NCBI GenBank assembly: GCA_900176545.1
Contig: FWXP01000010.1
Location: 46,778-110,777, forward strand
DNA: 64,000 nt
Direction of reading: 5' to 3'
DNA from: Oscillospiraceae bacterium
GTDB lineage: Bacteria > Bacillota > Clostridia > Saccharofermentanales > Saccharofermentanaceae
Shown here: positions 25,621 to 33,895 of the stretch, piece after piece
Numbering within the stretch: position 1 is the stretch's first letter
How the letters are laid out: each line of letters opens with the position of its first letter
The notes under the pieces: generated by a model
What the model was told of the DNA's origin: nothing
Seen by the model: only the letters and a program-made list of their open reading frames with translations
The model's database searches: none
Made by a program: the position numbers and the translations under genes

Positions 25621-26874
25621 ATGGCAGATAATGAATTGGCGATCAAGATCCGCGGCCTTAAGAAATCATTCAAGGTATATTACGACAAATCCAACAGCCT
25701 TAAGGAGCGCATGATCTTCTGGCAGAGGAACCGTCATGAGAACAGAGTCGTTCTCGACGGTGTAGATCTGGATATAAAAAAGGGTGAGTCGGTAGGACTT
25801 ATCGGTCATAACGGTTGCGGTAAGAGCACACTTTTAAAGCTCATGACCAAGATCCTATATCCGGATGAGGGTACCATAGAAGTCAACGGCAGGGTATCGA
25901 GCCTTCTCGAGCTCGGTGCAGGATTCCATCCCGATCTCTCCGGTCGAGAGAATATCTATAACAATGCTTCCATCTTCGGTCTCTCGAAGAAGGAGATAGA
26001 TGACAGGCTTGGTGAGATAGTCGCATTCTCAGAGCTCGGTACATTCATAGATAACCCGGTAAGGACATATTCATCCGGTATGTACATGAGGCTCGCATTC
26101 TCCGTAGCCATCAACGTAAATGCCGATATCCTTCTTATTGATGAGATCCTTGCAGTCGGCGATGCAAACTTCCAGGCGAAGTGCTTCAACAAGCTCAAGG
26201 AGATCAGGAATAACGGCACTACTATCGTTATCGTCTCGCATTCCCTGGATCAGATCGAGCAGTTCTGCGATAAGTCCGTATGGGTCCATGAAGGCAAGGT
26301 GATGGCTCAGGGCAAGCCTGAGGATATCCATATGCAGTATCTGGAGTATATGGGCGAGGTAAGAAGGAAGAAGGAAGTCCTCTTATCCGGCATGACCCCC
26401 GTTCAGATAGTAGAGTCCCAGCAGAATGAGAGCACGCTTCGTTGGGGAAGCGGAGAGGTAAAGATCTCGAGCGTAAAAGCATATAATTGCAACAAAGAAG
26501 AGCAGTCGATCTTCTATACAGGGGAGGACATCAGATTTGTCATTGACTTCAAGGTCAGGGACAAGGTCGAGAATGCCGTCTTCGGTATAGGTATCTATAG
26601 AGACGACGGCCTAAATATCTTCGGCACTAACACGAAGATCGAGAAGTTCAAGGACTTCGAGATCAAGGAAGACGGAAGCTATGAGATAACACTCAAGAAC
26701 AACAGGCTGCTTCCCGGTAAGTTCATAGTAGGTTTCTCCATCGAACAGGGAGATGTACCGGTGGATTACTGGAAGACCGCGTTGGAGATAGAGATCGTAT
26801 CACACTCGGGCAGAGTCGGTACGTTTGACCTGGAACACGACTGGAGTTTCTCTGACAAGAATATCGTAAAGTAA
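25621..26874 (+). CDS. Polysaccharide ABC exporter ATPase with glycan-recognition domain (Wzt-like)
   Basis: A 417-residue protein. The ABC ATPase domain (about 1-245) has GHNGCGKST, the YSSGMYMRLAF signature and LLIDEIL. The C-terminal domain (about 275-417, with FGIGIYRDDGLNIFGTN and a final Leu-Glu-His-Asp-Trp-Ser) matches the Wzt_C beta-sandwich. In Escherichia coli O8/O9a that domain binds the modified end of the finished chain. ATG 25621 follows GGAGGA and the permease stop. No obvious chain-capping kinase or methyltransferase lies beside it, so what this domain recognises is open. Confidence 0.92.
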   Translation: MADNELAIKIRGLKKSFKVYYDKSNSLKERMIFWQRNRHENRVVLDGVDLDIKKGESVGLIGHNGCGKSTLLKLMTKILYPDEGTIEVNGRVSSLLELGAGFHPDLSGRENIYNNASIFGLSKKEIDDRLGEIVAFSELGTFIDNPVRTYSSGMYMRLAFSVAINVNADILLIDEILAVGDANFQAKCFNKLKEIRNNGTTIVIVSHSLDQIEQFCDKSVWVHEGKVMAQGKPEDIHMQYLEYMGEVRRKKEVLLSGMTPVQIVESQQNESTLRWGSGEVKISSVKAYNCNKEEQSIFYTGEDIRFVIDFKVRDKVENAVFGIGIYRDDGLNIFGTNTKIEKFKDFEIKEDGSYEITLKNNRLLPGKFIVGFSIEQGDVPVDYWKTALEIEIVSHSGRVGTFDLEHDWSFSDKNIVK

Positions 26875-26915
26875 AAAGAAAAACGTAAAAGAACAATGGA
26901 GAATAAGGAGTAAGT

Positions 26916-27317
26916 ATGTCGGAAAGCATTGATGTTACAAAGATAATGGAGGAGATAAGGGATAACATCAAGACCAGCGGAGCGGATCAGATACCGTTAT
27001 CATTTGCTGATCAGAAGATCGTCGAGAAGGTAAGATCCGACGATAAGATCGAAGAAGCCGTAAGGTATATCTCTTATAACTTTGAAGTCCAGCCCTATCA
27101 GATGCTGGAGGGCAATCCCGCCAAGGTATTCGTAAAGAAGTGCATACGTAAGCTCGCGAGCTTTTTCTTCCTGCCTATCGTAGGCCAGCAGAATGCACTT
27201 AACCAGCAGTATCTCTATGTTGCAGAGACAGTGCTCGAGCAAAGGGAGCAGATCGCGCTCCTTAAGGAAGAACTTGCAAGACTCGAGCGCGTAGTAGATT
27301 CCAGGGAGGGCAAGTAA
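26916..27317 (+). CDS. Small coiled-coil protein of the polysaccharide cluster, copy 1
   Basis: A 133-residue protein of no recognised enzyme family. The first 50 residues are charged (DVTKIMEEIRDNIK). A basic-hydrophobic segment follows (about 80-97, KKCIRKLASFFFLP), then QNALNQQ and an amphipathic heptad-like helix to the end. The C-terminal half aligns by eye with the next protein (QN-x-LN, then an R-x-EIA-L-like run). Similar short helices occur at the N termini of O-antigen glycosyltransferases and methyltransferases; here they stand alone. A scaffold or chain-length role is inference. AAGGAG precedes the ATG. Confidence 0.7.
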   Translation: MSESIDVTKIMEEIRDNIKTSGADQIPLSFADQKIVEKVRSDDKIEEAVRYISYNFEVQPYQMLEGNPAKVFVKKCIRKLASFFFLPIVGQQNALNQQYLYVAETVLEQREQIALLKEELARLERVVDSREGK

Positions 27318-27703
27318 TGTCTTCGGCAAGGGAAGATCTTCAGAAGATACTGGCAGATCGCGATGTCCCCGAAGTTGATTTCCCCATGACGTTTGACGAT
27401 ATAAGCCTCATATCGGCTTCAAGTTCCGATAACACGGCAGCCGACGGATTTATCGGCAATACCATCCCTAAGATGCATGAGATCGAACAGGTCGTCCCTC
27501 AGTACAGGAGCCTGCCCGAGAAGATCGGCGGACTGCTCTTCGGCTTTTATATCAACCAGACCGTATATAAGCAGAACGATCTTAACAAGAATCTCGGTAT
27601 CGTCTTTGATGAAGTTGAGAATAACCGCAAGGAGATCGCGGAATTAAGATCTCGGATCTTGAAGCTCAACAGAAAATTAAGCAGTGACAGAGAGAATAAA
27701 TAA
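27317..27703 (+). CDS. Small coiled-coil protein of the polysaccharide cluster, copy 2
   Basis: A 128-residue protein, overlapping the previous stop and the next start by one base each. It has an acidic N terminus, a hydrophobic stretch near 72-80 (KIGGLLFGFYI), then KQNDLNKN and a C-terminal amphipathic helix rich in Asn, Arg and Lys (about 88-128). It resembles copy 1 in layout and in the QN-x-LN motif. No catalytic signature was seen. Tight coupling to the exporter and glycosyltransferase genes implies a role in assembly or length control of the same glycan. Confidence 0.7.
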   Translation: MSSAREDLQKILADRDVPEVDFPMTFDDISLISASSSDNTAADGFIGNTIPKMHEIEQVVPQYRSLPEKIGGLLFGFYINQTVYKQNDLNKNLGIVFDEVENNRKEIAELRSRILKLNRKLSSDRENK

Positions 27704-28797
27704 TGACGGTTTATCAGATATTGACTACAGTCTCATACGGTGATGCGGTAAGTAACGATTGCCTGGCGATAAGTGAGCTCCTGACGGCTAACGGCTTTAA
27801 GAATGCCATCTATGCCGAGAATGTGAGCAAGAGCGCAAAGGCCCGCGGAGTCAAGAGGATAGAGAAGCTCCCCAGGATACGCCAGGACGACATCATACTC
27901 TATCACCTTTCTACGGGTACCGATCTTAACGTAAAGATCAAGTCGTTTAAGTGCAGAAAGTATGTTATCTACCACAACACTACTCCGCCGGACTTCTTCG
28001 TCAAGTACAGCGGAAGGCTCGCAAGGCTCTGCAGCAAGGGCTTGTACGAGACTATGGAACTCAGGGATACTTTTGACGGCGGCTTCTGTGTATCGGATTT
28101 CAACAGACAGCAGCTCATTTCTTACGGATATAAATGCGACCTTAAGGTAAGGCCCATACTCATTCCTTTCGAGGACTATGAGAAGGAACCTGAGCCTTGC
28201 ACCTTGAAGAAGATGGGGGGAGATTCCCTTACTAACGAGCACGAGGTAAAGAATATCGTCTTTGTCGGAAGGATAGCGCCCAATAAGAAGCAGGAAGACC
28301 TGATCTCACTTCTTTATGCCTATCGTCAGATCTACAAGGACTCTCCCGTAAGGCTCATCCTGGCGGGAAATCCCTCCGGTATGGAGAAATACATGTCCAG
28401 GCTCGGCATCTATGCCCTGAAGCTGGGACTCAAGGATGTAGTCTTCGGAGGCCATCTGTCCTTCGACAAGATCCTTGCTTACTACAGAAGTGCCGATGCC
28501 TTTGTCTGCATGAGCGAGCACGAAGGCTTCTGTGTTCCTCTCGTAGAGGCTATGTATTTTAAGATCCCAATCATTGCGTACGATTCCAGTGCCATCGCAG
28601 AGACATTAGGCGGAACCGGTATACTCCTCAAGGATAAGGATATGGGCAAGGCCGCTATGTGTCTTCACGAAGTGCTGCACAATAAGGACTTGAGAGCGAA
28701 GATGATCGCTGAGCAGAACGAGAGGCTCAAGGACTTTACATACGAGAATATATCAGAGTTGTTCATGAAGCAGTTTAGGGAGTTTACGGGACTATGA
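27703..28797 (+). CDS. Glycosyltransferase family 4 (GT-B)
   Basis: A 364-residue GT-B enzyme. The C-terminal domain carries VFVGRIAPNKKQEDLI, the nucleotide-sugar GG-HL-SFDKILAYYRSADAFVCMSEHEGFCVPLVEAM run with the E-G-F-x7-E pattern, and ends near FMKQFREF. The N-terminal half, with YVIYHNTTPP, is similar to rhamnosyl- and mannosyltransferases of surface polysaccharide loci. The donor is probably GDP-rhamnose or GDP-mannose from the same cluster. Starts and stops overlap both neighbours. Confidence 0.85.
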   Translation: MTVYQILTTVSYGDAVSNDCLAISELLTANGFKNAIYAENVSKSAKARGVKRIEKLPRIRQDDIILYHLSTGTDLNVKIKSFKCRKYVIYHNTTPPDFFVKYSGRLARLCSKGLYETMELRDTFDGGFCVSDFNRQQLISYGYKCDLKVRPILIPFEDYEKEPEPCTLKKMGGDSLTNEHEVKNIVFVGRIAPNKKQEDLISLLYAYRQIYKDSPVRLILAGNPSGMEKYMSRLGIYALKLGLKDVVFGGHLSFDKILAYYRSADAFVCMSEHEGFCVPLVEAMYFKIPIIAYDSSAIAETLGGTGILLKDKDMGKAAMCLHEVLHNKDLRAKMIAEQNERLKDFTYENISELFMKQFREFTGL

Positions 28798-29972
28798 AGA
28801 TCTGTTTTGTCGTACAGAGATATGGTGAGGAAGTAAACGGCGGTGCGGAGGTCCTTACAAGGCAGCTTGCCGAGCATCTTGTCGCTCTTACCGACCACGA
28901 AGTCGAGGTAGCTACTACAAAGGCTATCGACTACGTAACGTGGAAGGACGAATATGAGGCTGACGAAGAGATCTTAAACGGCGTAAAGGTCAGAAGGTTC
29001 TCCGTCGCACATGAGAGAGTTCAGGAGAAGTTCGCCAAGGTATGCGACAAGGTAGCTTCCGGTCAGGCTTCCCCTGAAGAGCAGGAGCAGTGGATGACGC
29101 TGCAGGGCCCCGAGTGTCCTGCTCTTATAAACTGGCTCAGAGATAACAAGGATAACTACGACAGATTCGTCTTCATGACGTATCTTTACTATACGACTTA
29201 CTATGGACTTCAGGCCGTAGGCAAGAAGGGAATGCTCATCTCCACGGCTCACGAGGAATGGACGATCCATATCCCGATGTTCAAGAAGATGTTCGAGATC
29301 CCTTCCGCATTTTTCTTCCTGACTCCCGAAGAGAAGGCTCTTGTAAATAAGCTCTTCCCGGCTACTGCCGATGTTCCCGATAATGACGGTATCGGAGGTT
29401 CCGGCGTTGAACTGCCCGAAGGCGTATCTGCGCAGGCTTTCAGGGATAAGTTCGATATCAGGGATAAGTTCATGATCTATGTGGGCAGGATCGATGAGAA
29501 TAAGTGCTGCCCAGAGCTCTTTAAGTATTTCAGGGAGTATAAGGACAGACATAAGGATTCGACCTTAAAGCTCGTGATGGTAGGTAAGGAGATAATAGAA
29601 GTTCCCAAGGCTGATGACATAATCTCTCTGGGATTCGTATCAGAGGAAGATAAGTACGGCGCCATCGCGGCATCCGAATTCCTTGTGCTCCCCTCAAAGT
29701 ATGAGAGCCTTTCCATAGTAGTCCTGGAGGCAATGAAGCTGGGACGCCCCGCTCTCGTCACCGCAGCGTGCGACGTTCTCGTGGGACACTGCCTCAGGAG
29801 CAACGGTGCTCTCTACTATAACGGATTTTATGAGTTCGAAGGTTGTACCGATTACCTCCTGACTCACCCTAAGGAATGTGAGCTCATGGGCAGGAACGGT
29901 ATCGATTACGTAGATAATAACTTCAGCTGGAAGAGTATCGTAGAACGCTTCGACAGGCTCCTCAACGCCTGA
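28794..29972 (+). CDS. Glycosyltransferase family 4 (GT-B)
   Basis: A 392-residue GT-B enzyme that begins KICFVVQRYGEEVNGGAE, a common start in O-antigen GT4 proteins. It has YVGRIDENKCCPELF and LVLPSKYESLSIVVLEAM, a variant of the E-x7-E motif (E-S-L-S for E-G-F-G). The ATG overlaps the preceding stop (ATGA). It converges with the HAD phosphatase gene by 11 bases. It probably adds one sugar of the exported chain; specificity unknown. Confidence 0.85.
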   Translation: MKICFVVQRYGEEVNGGAEVLTRQLAEHLVALTDHEVEVATTKAIDYVTWKDEYEADEEILNGVKVRRFSVAHERVQEKFAKVCDKVASGQASPEEQEQWMTLQGPECPALINWLRDNKDNYDRFVFMTYLYYTTYYGLQAVGKKGMLISTAHEEWTIHIPMFKKMFEIPSAFFFLTPEEKALVNKLFPATADVPDNDGIGGSGVELPEGVSAQAFRDKFDIRDKFMIYVGRIDENKCCPELFKYFREYKDRHKDSTLKLVMVGKEIIEVPKADDIISLGFVSEEDKYGAIAASEFLVLPSKYESLSIVVLEAMKLGRPALVTAACDVLVGHCLRSNGALYYNGFYEFEGCTDYLLTHPKECELMGRNGIDYVDNNFSWKSIVERFDRLLNA

Positions 29973-30783
29973 CAAGAGGCAGGATATAATCAAAGACAGC
30001 CTTTGCAAAGCCGTCTTCCTCGCACGTTCCCGTGATGTAGGAGGCGGCTTTTAATAACCTCGGATCAGAGTTCTTCATGGCGATGCCGTACTCGGCATCC
30101 GTTATCATGGAAAGATCATTCTCGCTGTCGCCTATAGCGAAAGTCATATCGTGCGGGATCCCCAGATAGTCCGCTACGCGAAGAAGTCCGTCGCCCTTGG
30201 AGTTGCCTTCCTTCATTATGTCGTAGAATCCTCCCGCGGAAGATACTATCTCCAGTCCCTTTACCGCTCTTACGAGATCCAGTGTCTCTTCGTCGGGGTC
30301 GATAAGAAGGAACTTATTAATGGGTGGAAGACCTTCCGTGAGCATATCGGCTGTCAGCTCACCGACCGGTGCCTTCTTATCTTCGGGAAGACCTTTGTTG
30401 TAGTTAGAGATGAATTCGCGCCGCAGGCTTCCGGGGGCATAGAAGATACCTTCGGGGCTGTAGCTTGTAGCATTCGAATCGTGCTCTATGAATAACGAAA
30501 GGAGCTTCTTACATGTATCCTCGGGAATAAGGGAAGAGTAGATCTCCTTACGGGATACGGGATCAAAGACAGAAGCTCCGTTACTGGTGATTATAGGTAC
30601 AGTCGTCTCAAGGACGTCAGTATATATGTTAGTCAAGAATGAAGACCTGCCGGTGGAGATCGTCAGAGCCCCGCCCGCGGCGATCAGGGCGCGCGCGGCA
30701 CGAAGGTTAACGTCAGATATCGGTTGACCCGGCATCAAAAGCGTGAAGTCCATATCGGACCCCAGCAGAAAACTATACTCCAT
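29962..30783 (-). CDS. HAD-superfamily phosphatase, Cof type
   Basis: A 273-residue HAD IIB protein. Motif I is GSDMDFTLL (nucleophile D10, acid D12; Phe replaces the usual Gly), motif II is in TISTGRSS, the conserved Lys lies near EGNSKGDGL, and motif IV is IGDSENDLSM. Such enzymes remove phosphate from sugar phosphates or small metabolites. It is read against the polysaccharide genes and may be unrelated to them. ATG 30783 has no ribosome site but follows a TAGAAT by 7 bases, so a leaderless mRNA is possible. Confidence 0.85.
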   Translation of the reverse strand: MEYSFLLGSDMDFTLLMPGQPISDVNLRAARALIAAGGALTISTGRSSFLTNIYTDVLETTVPIITSNGASVFDPVSRKEIYSSLIPEDTCKKLLSLFIEHDSNATSYSPEGIFYAPGSLRREFISNYNKGLPEDKKAPVGELTADMLTEGLPPINKFLLIDPDEETLDLVRAVKGLEIVSSAGGFYDIMKEGNSKGDGLLRVADYLGIPHDMTFAIGDSENDLSMITDAEYGIAMKNSDPRLLKAASYITGTCEEDGFAKAVFDYILPLVRR

Positions 30784-30790
30784 GTGGATT

Positions 30791-30796
30791 ATTCTA
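30791..30796 (-). promoter_or_regulatory. Possible -10 for the HAD gene (leaderless)
   Basis: TAGAAT on the minus strand, 7 bases before the ATG. No good -35 at the right distance, so support is weak. Confidence 0.35.
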
Positions 30797-30808
30797 CATG
30801 ATGTGCGT

Positions 30809-30814
30809 TATAAT
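30809..30814 (+). promoter_or_regulatory. -10 element for manC
   Basis: TATAAT, with predicted start near 30821. manC has a GGAGG ribosome site further on. It is divergent from the HAD gene; no clear -35. Confidence 0.45.
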
Positions 30815-30854
30815 TCACATTAGCAAAAATGCGTAATTTTGGAGGATTTTTAGC

Positions 30855-31937
30855 ATGTTGAGTTGTGCTGTTATCATGGCAGGAGGCGGCGGGACGCGTT
30901 TCTGGCCTTTATCGAGGATGTCTGCGCCCAAGCAGCTCGTTAAGATCACGGGCGATGACGTCATGATCAATGAAACTATCAAGCATTACGATCACGTAAT
31001 AGACAGAAAGAATACATTTATCGTTACTAACGCCGTACAGGCCGAGCTTACGGGCAAGGTCCTCTTTGACGAGGTCGACAGGAACAATATCCTTATCGAG
31101 CCCATGCAGAGAAATACCGCTCCCTGTATCATCTATGCGGCTATGACATTAAAAAAGCTCTACGGCGATGCCGTGATGGCAGTTCTTGCCGCAGATCACC
31201 ATATCGGCAACGTTAAGGAATACGAGAGAGTCTTAAAGCTCGCTATAGATACCGCTGAGAAGACAGACCGCCTTGTTACCATCGGTCTTCGTCCCACATT
31301 CCCTTCTACGGGTTACGGCTATCTCAAGTTCGAGAAGGACAGCCCCGTATCAGAGGAAGTATATGCTCTCGACAGATTCGTCGAGAAGCCTTGCCTAGAG
31401 GATGCAAAGGCATATCTGGAGTCAGGTAAGTACCTGTGGAATTCCGGAATGTTCGTATGGAAGGCATCCGTTATACTTGAGTACTTTAAGAAGCTCCTTC
31501 CCGATATGTACGAGAAGATGGAGAGCATCTACGACAGCCTGAGAACAGATGACGAGAAGTCAGCAGTGGAAAGAGTTTATCCTACACTCGAGAACGTATC
31601 CGTAGACTACGGTATCATGGAGAAGGCTGACGGCGTATATGTTATCCCCGCTGACTTCGACTGGAACGATATCGGATCCTGGGACACGCTCGAGAATGTA
31701 TTCGATCTCGATGACAGAAGGAATGTCTGCATAGGTGATACGGAGCTCATCGACTGCGACGGCAACGTATTCTTCGACCGTTCCTCAAAGACCAGGACAG
31801 TTGCAGGTATAGGTCTCAAGGACACCGTAGTAGTCCAGACGGATGACGCTATCCTCGTATGTAACAAGTCCAGGCTTCAGGATGTCAAGAAGATGGTAGA
31901 GAAGTTGAAGGAAGAGGGCAGGAAGGAACTTCTGTAA
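30855..31937 (+). CDS. manC: Mannose-1-phosphate guanylyltransferase
   Basis: A 360-residue nucleotidyltransferase making GDP-mannose from mannose 1-phosphate and GTP. The signature AGGGGTRFWPLSR with PKQ follows the start, and LAADHHI, FVEKP, WNSGMFVW and FDWNDIGSWDTL are all intact. It has no fused isomerase domain. It supplies the substrate of Gmd in this cluster. GGAGG precedes ATG 30855; the next gene starts immediately after the stop. Confidence 0.93.
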   Translation: MLSCAVIMAGGGGTRFWPLSRMSAPKQLVKITGDDVMINETIKHYDHVIDRKNTFIVTNAVQAELTGKVLFDEVDRNNILIEPMQRNTAPCIIYAAMTLKKLYGDAVMAVLAADHHIGNVKEYERVLKLAIDTAEKTDRLVTIGLRPTFPSTGYGYLKFEKDSPVSEEVYALDRFVEKPCLEDAKAYLESGKYLWNSGMFVWKASVILEYFKKLLPDMYEKMESIYDSLRTDDEKSAVERVYPTLENVSVDYGIMEKADGVYVIPADFDWNDIGSWDTLENVFDLDDRRNVCIGDTELIDCDGNVFFDRSSKTRTVAGIGLKDTVVVQTDDAILVCNKSRLQDVKKMVEKLKEEGRKELL

Positions 31938-33086
31938 ATGAAGATCGCCATCGACCTTACCTCTACACAAAAGAACAAGACAGGTATCGGAAGATATATG
32001 CTCGGTATCCTTATCGGTCTTCAGAAGATCGATAAGGAAAATGAGTATTATCTCTTTGCCCAGGATGATGACCTTGACGGGTTCGGTATATATGCGCCGA
32101 ACTTTCACATGGTCCCCGTTAAGAGCAGTATCCTTCGAAAGACTTACGTAAGGATCCTCTGGGAGCAGTTCGTCTTTCCGTTCAGGGTAAAGAAGCTTGG
32201 TGCAGACGTTCTTCACTGCCCCAACTATACGATGCCCTATCTCTCACGTCTTATAGACAGGAAGCTCGCCGTCGTATCTACTTTTCACGATATGGCTTAC
32301 TTTCTGCACCCTGAATATCTTATCGGGTGGAAGAGGCGCATGTTCTGCGGATACATAAAGCAGACAGCAAGGAATTGCGATAAGATAGTCGCCGTATCAC
32401 ATAATACGGCAGAGGATTCCCTGTCCTGCAGCAAGCCCAAGAATAAGGACATAGAGGTCACTTATCTTGGCGTTGACGAAGCATTCTTCGATACACCTGC
32501 TGCATCCCCGGAGATCAGGGCGAAATACAAGATCCCCGGTAAGTATATCCTCTATGTAGGAACGCTTGAGCCCAGGAAGAACGTAGCGGGGCTTATAAGA
32601 GGATACAGGGAACTTCCCGAAGAGATAAGAAATGAATATAAGCTGGTAATAACAGGCAAGAAGGGCTGGTATTACGATGAGACGTTCAGTATCGTCAATT
32701 CCGATCCGCTTCTTGAAGAGAATGTTATCTTTACGGGATTTGTTGATGATCAGGATATGATCCCACTTATGAAGGCGGCTTCAGCAGTCGGATATGTATC
32801 CTTCTTCGAAGGCTTCGGACTTCCGGTATTAGAGGCCATGGCTTCAGGCGTTCCCATCGTAACTACATCAGGTTCTTCCTTAAGTGAAGTAGCAGGAGAC
32901 TGCGGATATCTTTGCGATCCTCATGATCCTTCTGATATAGCGAAGGCACTTCAAAGAAGCCTTAACGATTCTGAAGATAAGACTGCAAGAGCGCTTGAAC
33001 GCGCCAAGACCTTTACCTGGCAAAGATGCGGTGAGCATACACTTAAGGCCTATGATGATGCCTTGAAGTTCAGACGCGGTCAGTGA
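31938..33086 (+). CDS. Glycosyltransferase family 4 (GT-B)
   Basis: A 382-residue GT-B enzyme with TGIGRYMLGIL near the N terminus, then YILYVGTLEPRKNVAGLI and VSFFEGFGLPVLEAMASG in the C-terminal domain. It is close in layout to the enzyme at 21724 and to WbaZ/WbpY-type mannosyl/rhamnosyltransferases. It starts directly after the manC stop, so it is likely co-expressed. Its 3' end overlaps a convergent GT2 gene by 7 bases. Confidence 0.88.
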   Translation: MKIAIDLTSTQKNKTGIGRYMLGILIGLQKIDKENEYYLFAQDDDLDGFGIYAPNFHMVPVKSSILRKTYVRILWEQFVFPFRVKKLGADVLHCPNYTMPYLSRLIDRKLAVVSTFHDMAYFLHPEYLIGWKRRMFCGYIKQTARNCDKIVAVSHNTAEDSLSCSKPKNKDIEVTYLGVDEAFFDTPAASPEIRAKYKIPGKYILYVGTLEPRKNVAGLIRGYRELPEEIRNEYKLVITGKKGWYYDETFSIVNSDPLLEENVIFTGFVDDQDMIPLMKAASAVGYVSFFEGFGLPVLEAMASGVPIVTTSGSSLSEVAGDCGYLCDPHDPSDIAKALQRSLNDSEDKTARALERAKTFTWQRCGEHTLKAYDDALKFRRGQ

Positions 33087-33895
33087 AGCTTTGAGTAGAT
33101 AAATCCCCTTATGACGTTAGGCATGACGCATATGATCGCATGGGGAACTGCGCCTGTGATATAGTCCGTGGCAGAAGACCATCCTGATCTACGAAGATAC
33201 TTATGGAAGCGGAGCATATCGGAAGCATATTTCCTTCCGCCTCTTCTCAGGTATGTCTTATCGTCGACCCTCATGTATACGAGAGGATCGGATGTATTTG
33301 CCGCTATGGCTCCGTTTTGGAGCATCCTTACCCACAGATAGTAATCTTCAAACAGAGGATAATCCTCACTGTATCCGCCTGCGGCCATAACGGCGCTCTT
33401 TTTAAACATCACGGCAGGGTGGTTCATGGGATTGCGCTTGCGTGAGAATGCCCTGATATCAGCGTTCGTAAGAGGTACTTCTCTCTTGCCGGTTACGGCT
33501 GAGACCGTATCTTTGAATTCCGTTATGGTGCCGCTCATGAGTGCCAGATCAGGATCTTCGGAGAATGCCTTGAGCTGCTTTTCCATCCTGTCAGGGTACG
33601 CGATATCGTCGCTGTCCATACGGGCGACCAGTTCATGGCGGCATTCCTTAAGGCCTGCGTCCAGAGCCTTTCCAAGGCCCCGGTTCTCAGGCAGTCTTAT
33701 AAGTCTGATGCTGTCTTCAAAATCCCTGAGTACAGATTCCAGTCCTTCAGTCAGGGGACCATCACACACTATAACGAAGTCGTCCGTGGGGACGGTCTGA
33801 TCGAGGATGCTCCTGATACTCGAAGTCAGGTACGAGGGATCCTCCTTGGCATATACCGACATAAGGACGGAATATCCTTCAGCTCCTGCGTTCAC
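33080..33895 (-). CDS. Glycosyltransferase family 2 (GT-A)
   Basis: A 271-residue GT2 enzyme with SVLMSVYAKEDPSYL at the start, VIVCDGPLT, ARMDSDDIA (the metal-binding DxD) and EDYYLWVRM. GTG 33895 is chosen: GAGAGG sits 6 bases upstream, while a TTG 15 bases earlier lacks spacing for that site. The gene overlaps the end of the sugar-phosphate transferase gene by 17 bases, so the two form a small operon. It probably adds the second sugar on the lipid carrier. Confidence 0.82.
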   Translation of the reverse strand: MNAGAEGYSVLMSVYAKEDPSYLTSSIRSILDQTVPTDDFVIVCDGPLTEGLESVLRDFEDSIRLIRLPENRGLGKALDAGLKECRHELVARMDSDDIAYPDRMEKQLKAFSEDPDLALMSGTITEFKDTVSAVTGKREVPLTNADIRAFSRKRNPMNHPAVMFKKSAVMAAGGYSEDYPLFEDYYLWVRMLQNGAIAANTSDPLVYMRVDDKTYLRRGGRKYASDMLRFHKYLRRSGWSSATDYITGAVPHAIICVMPNVIRGFIYSKLH

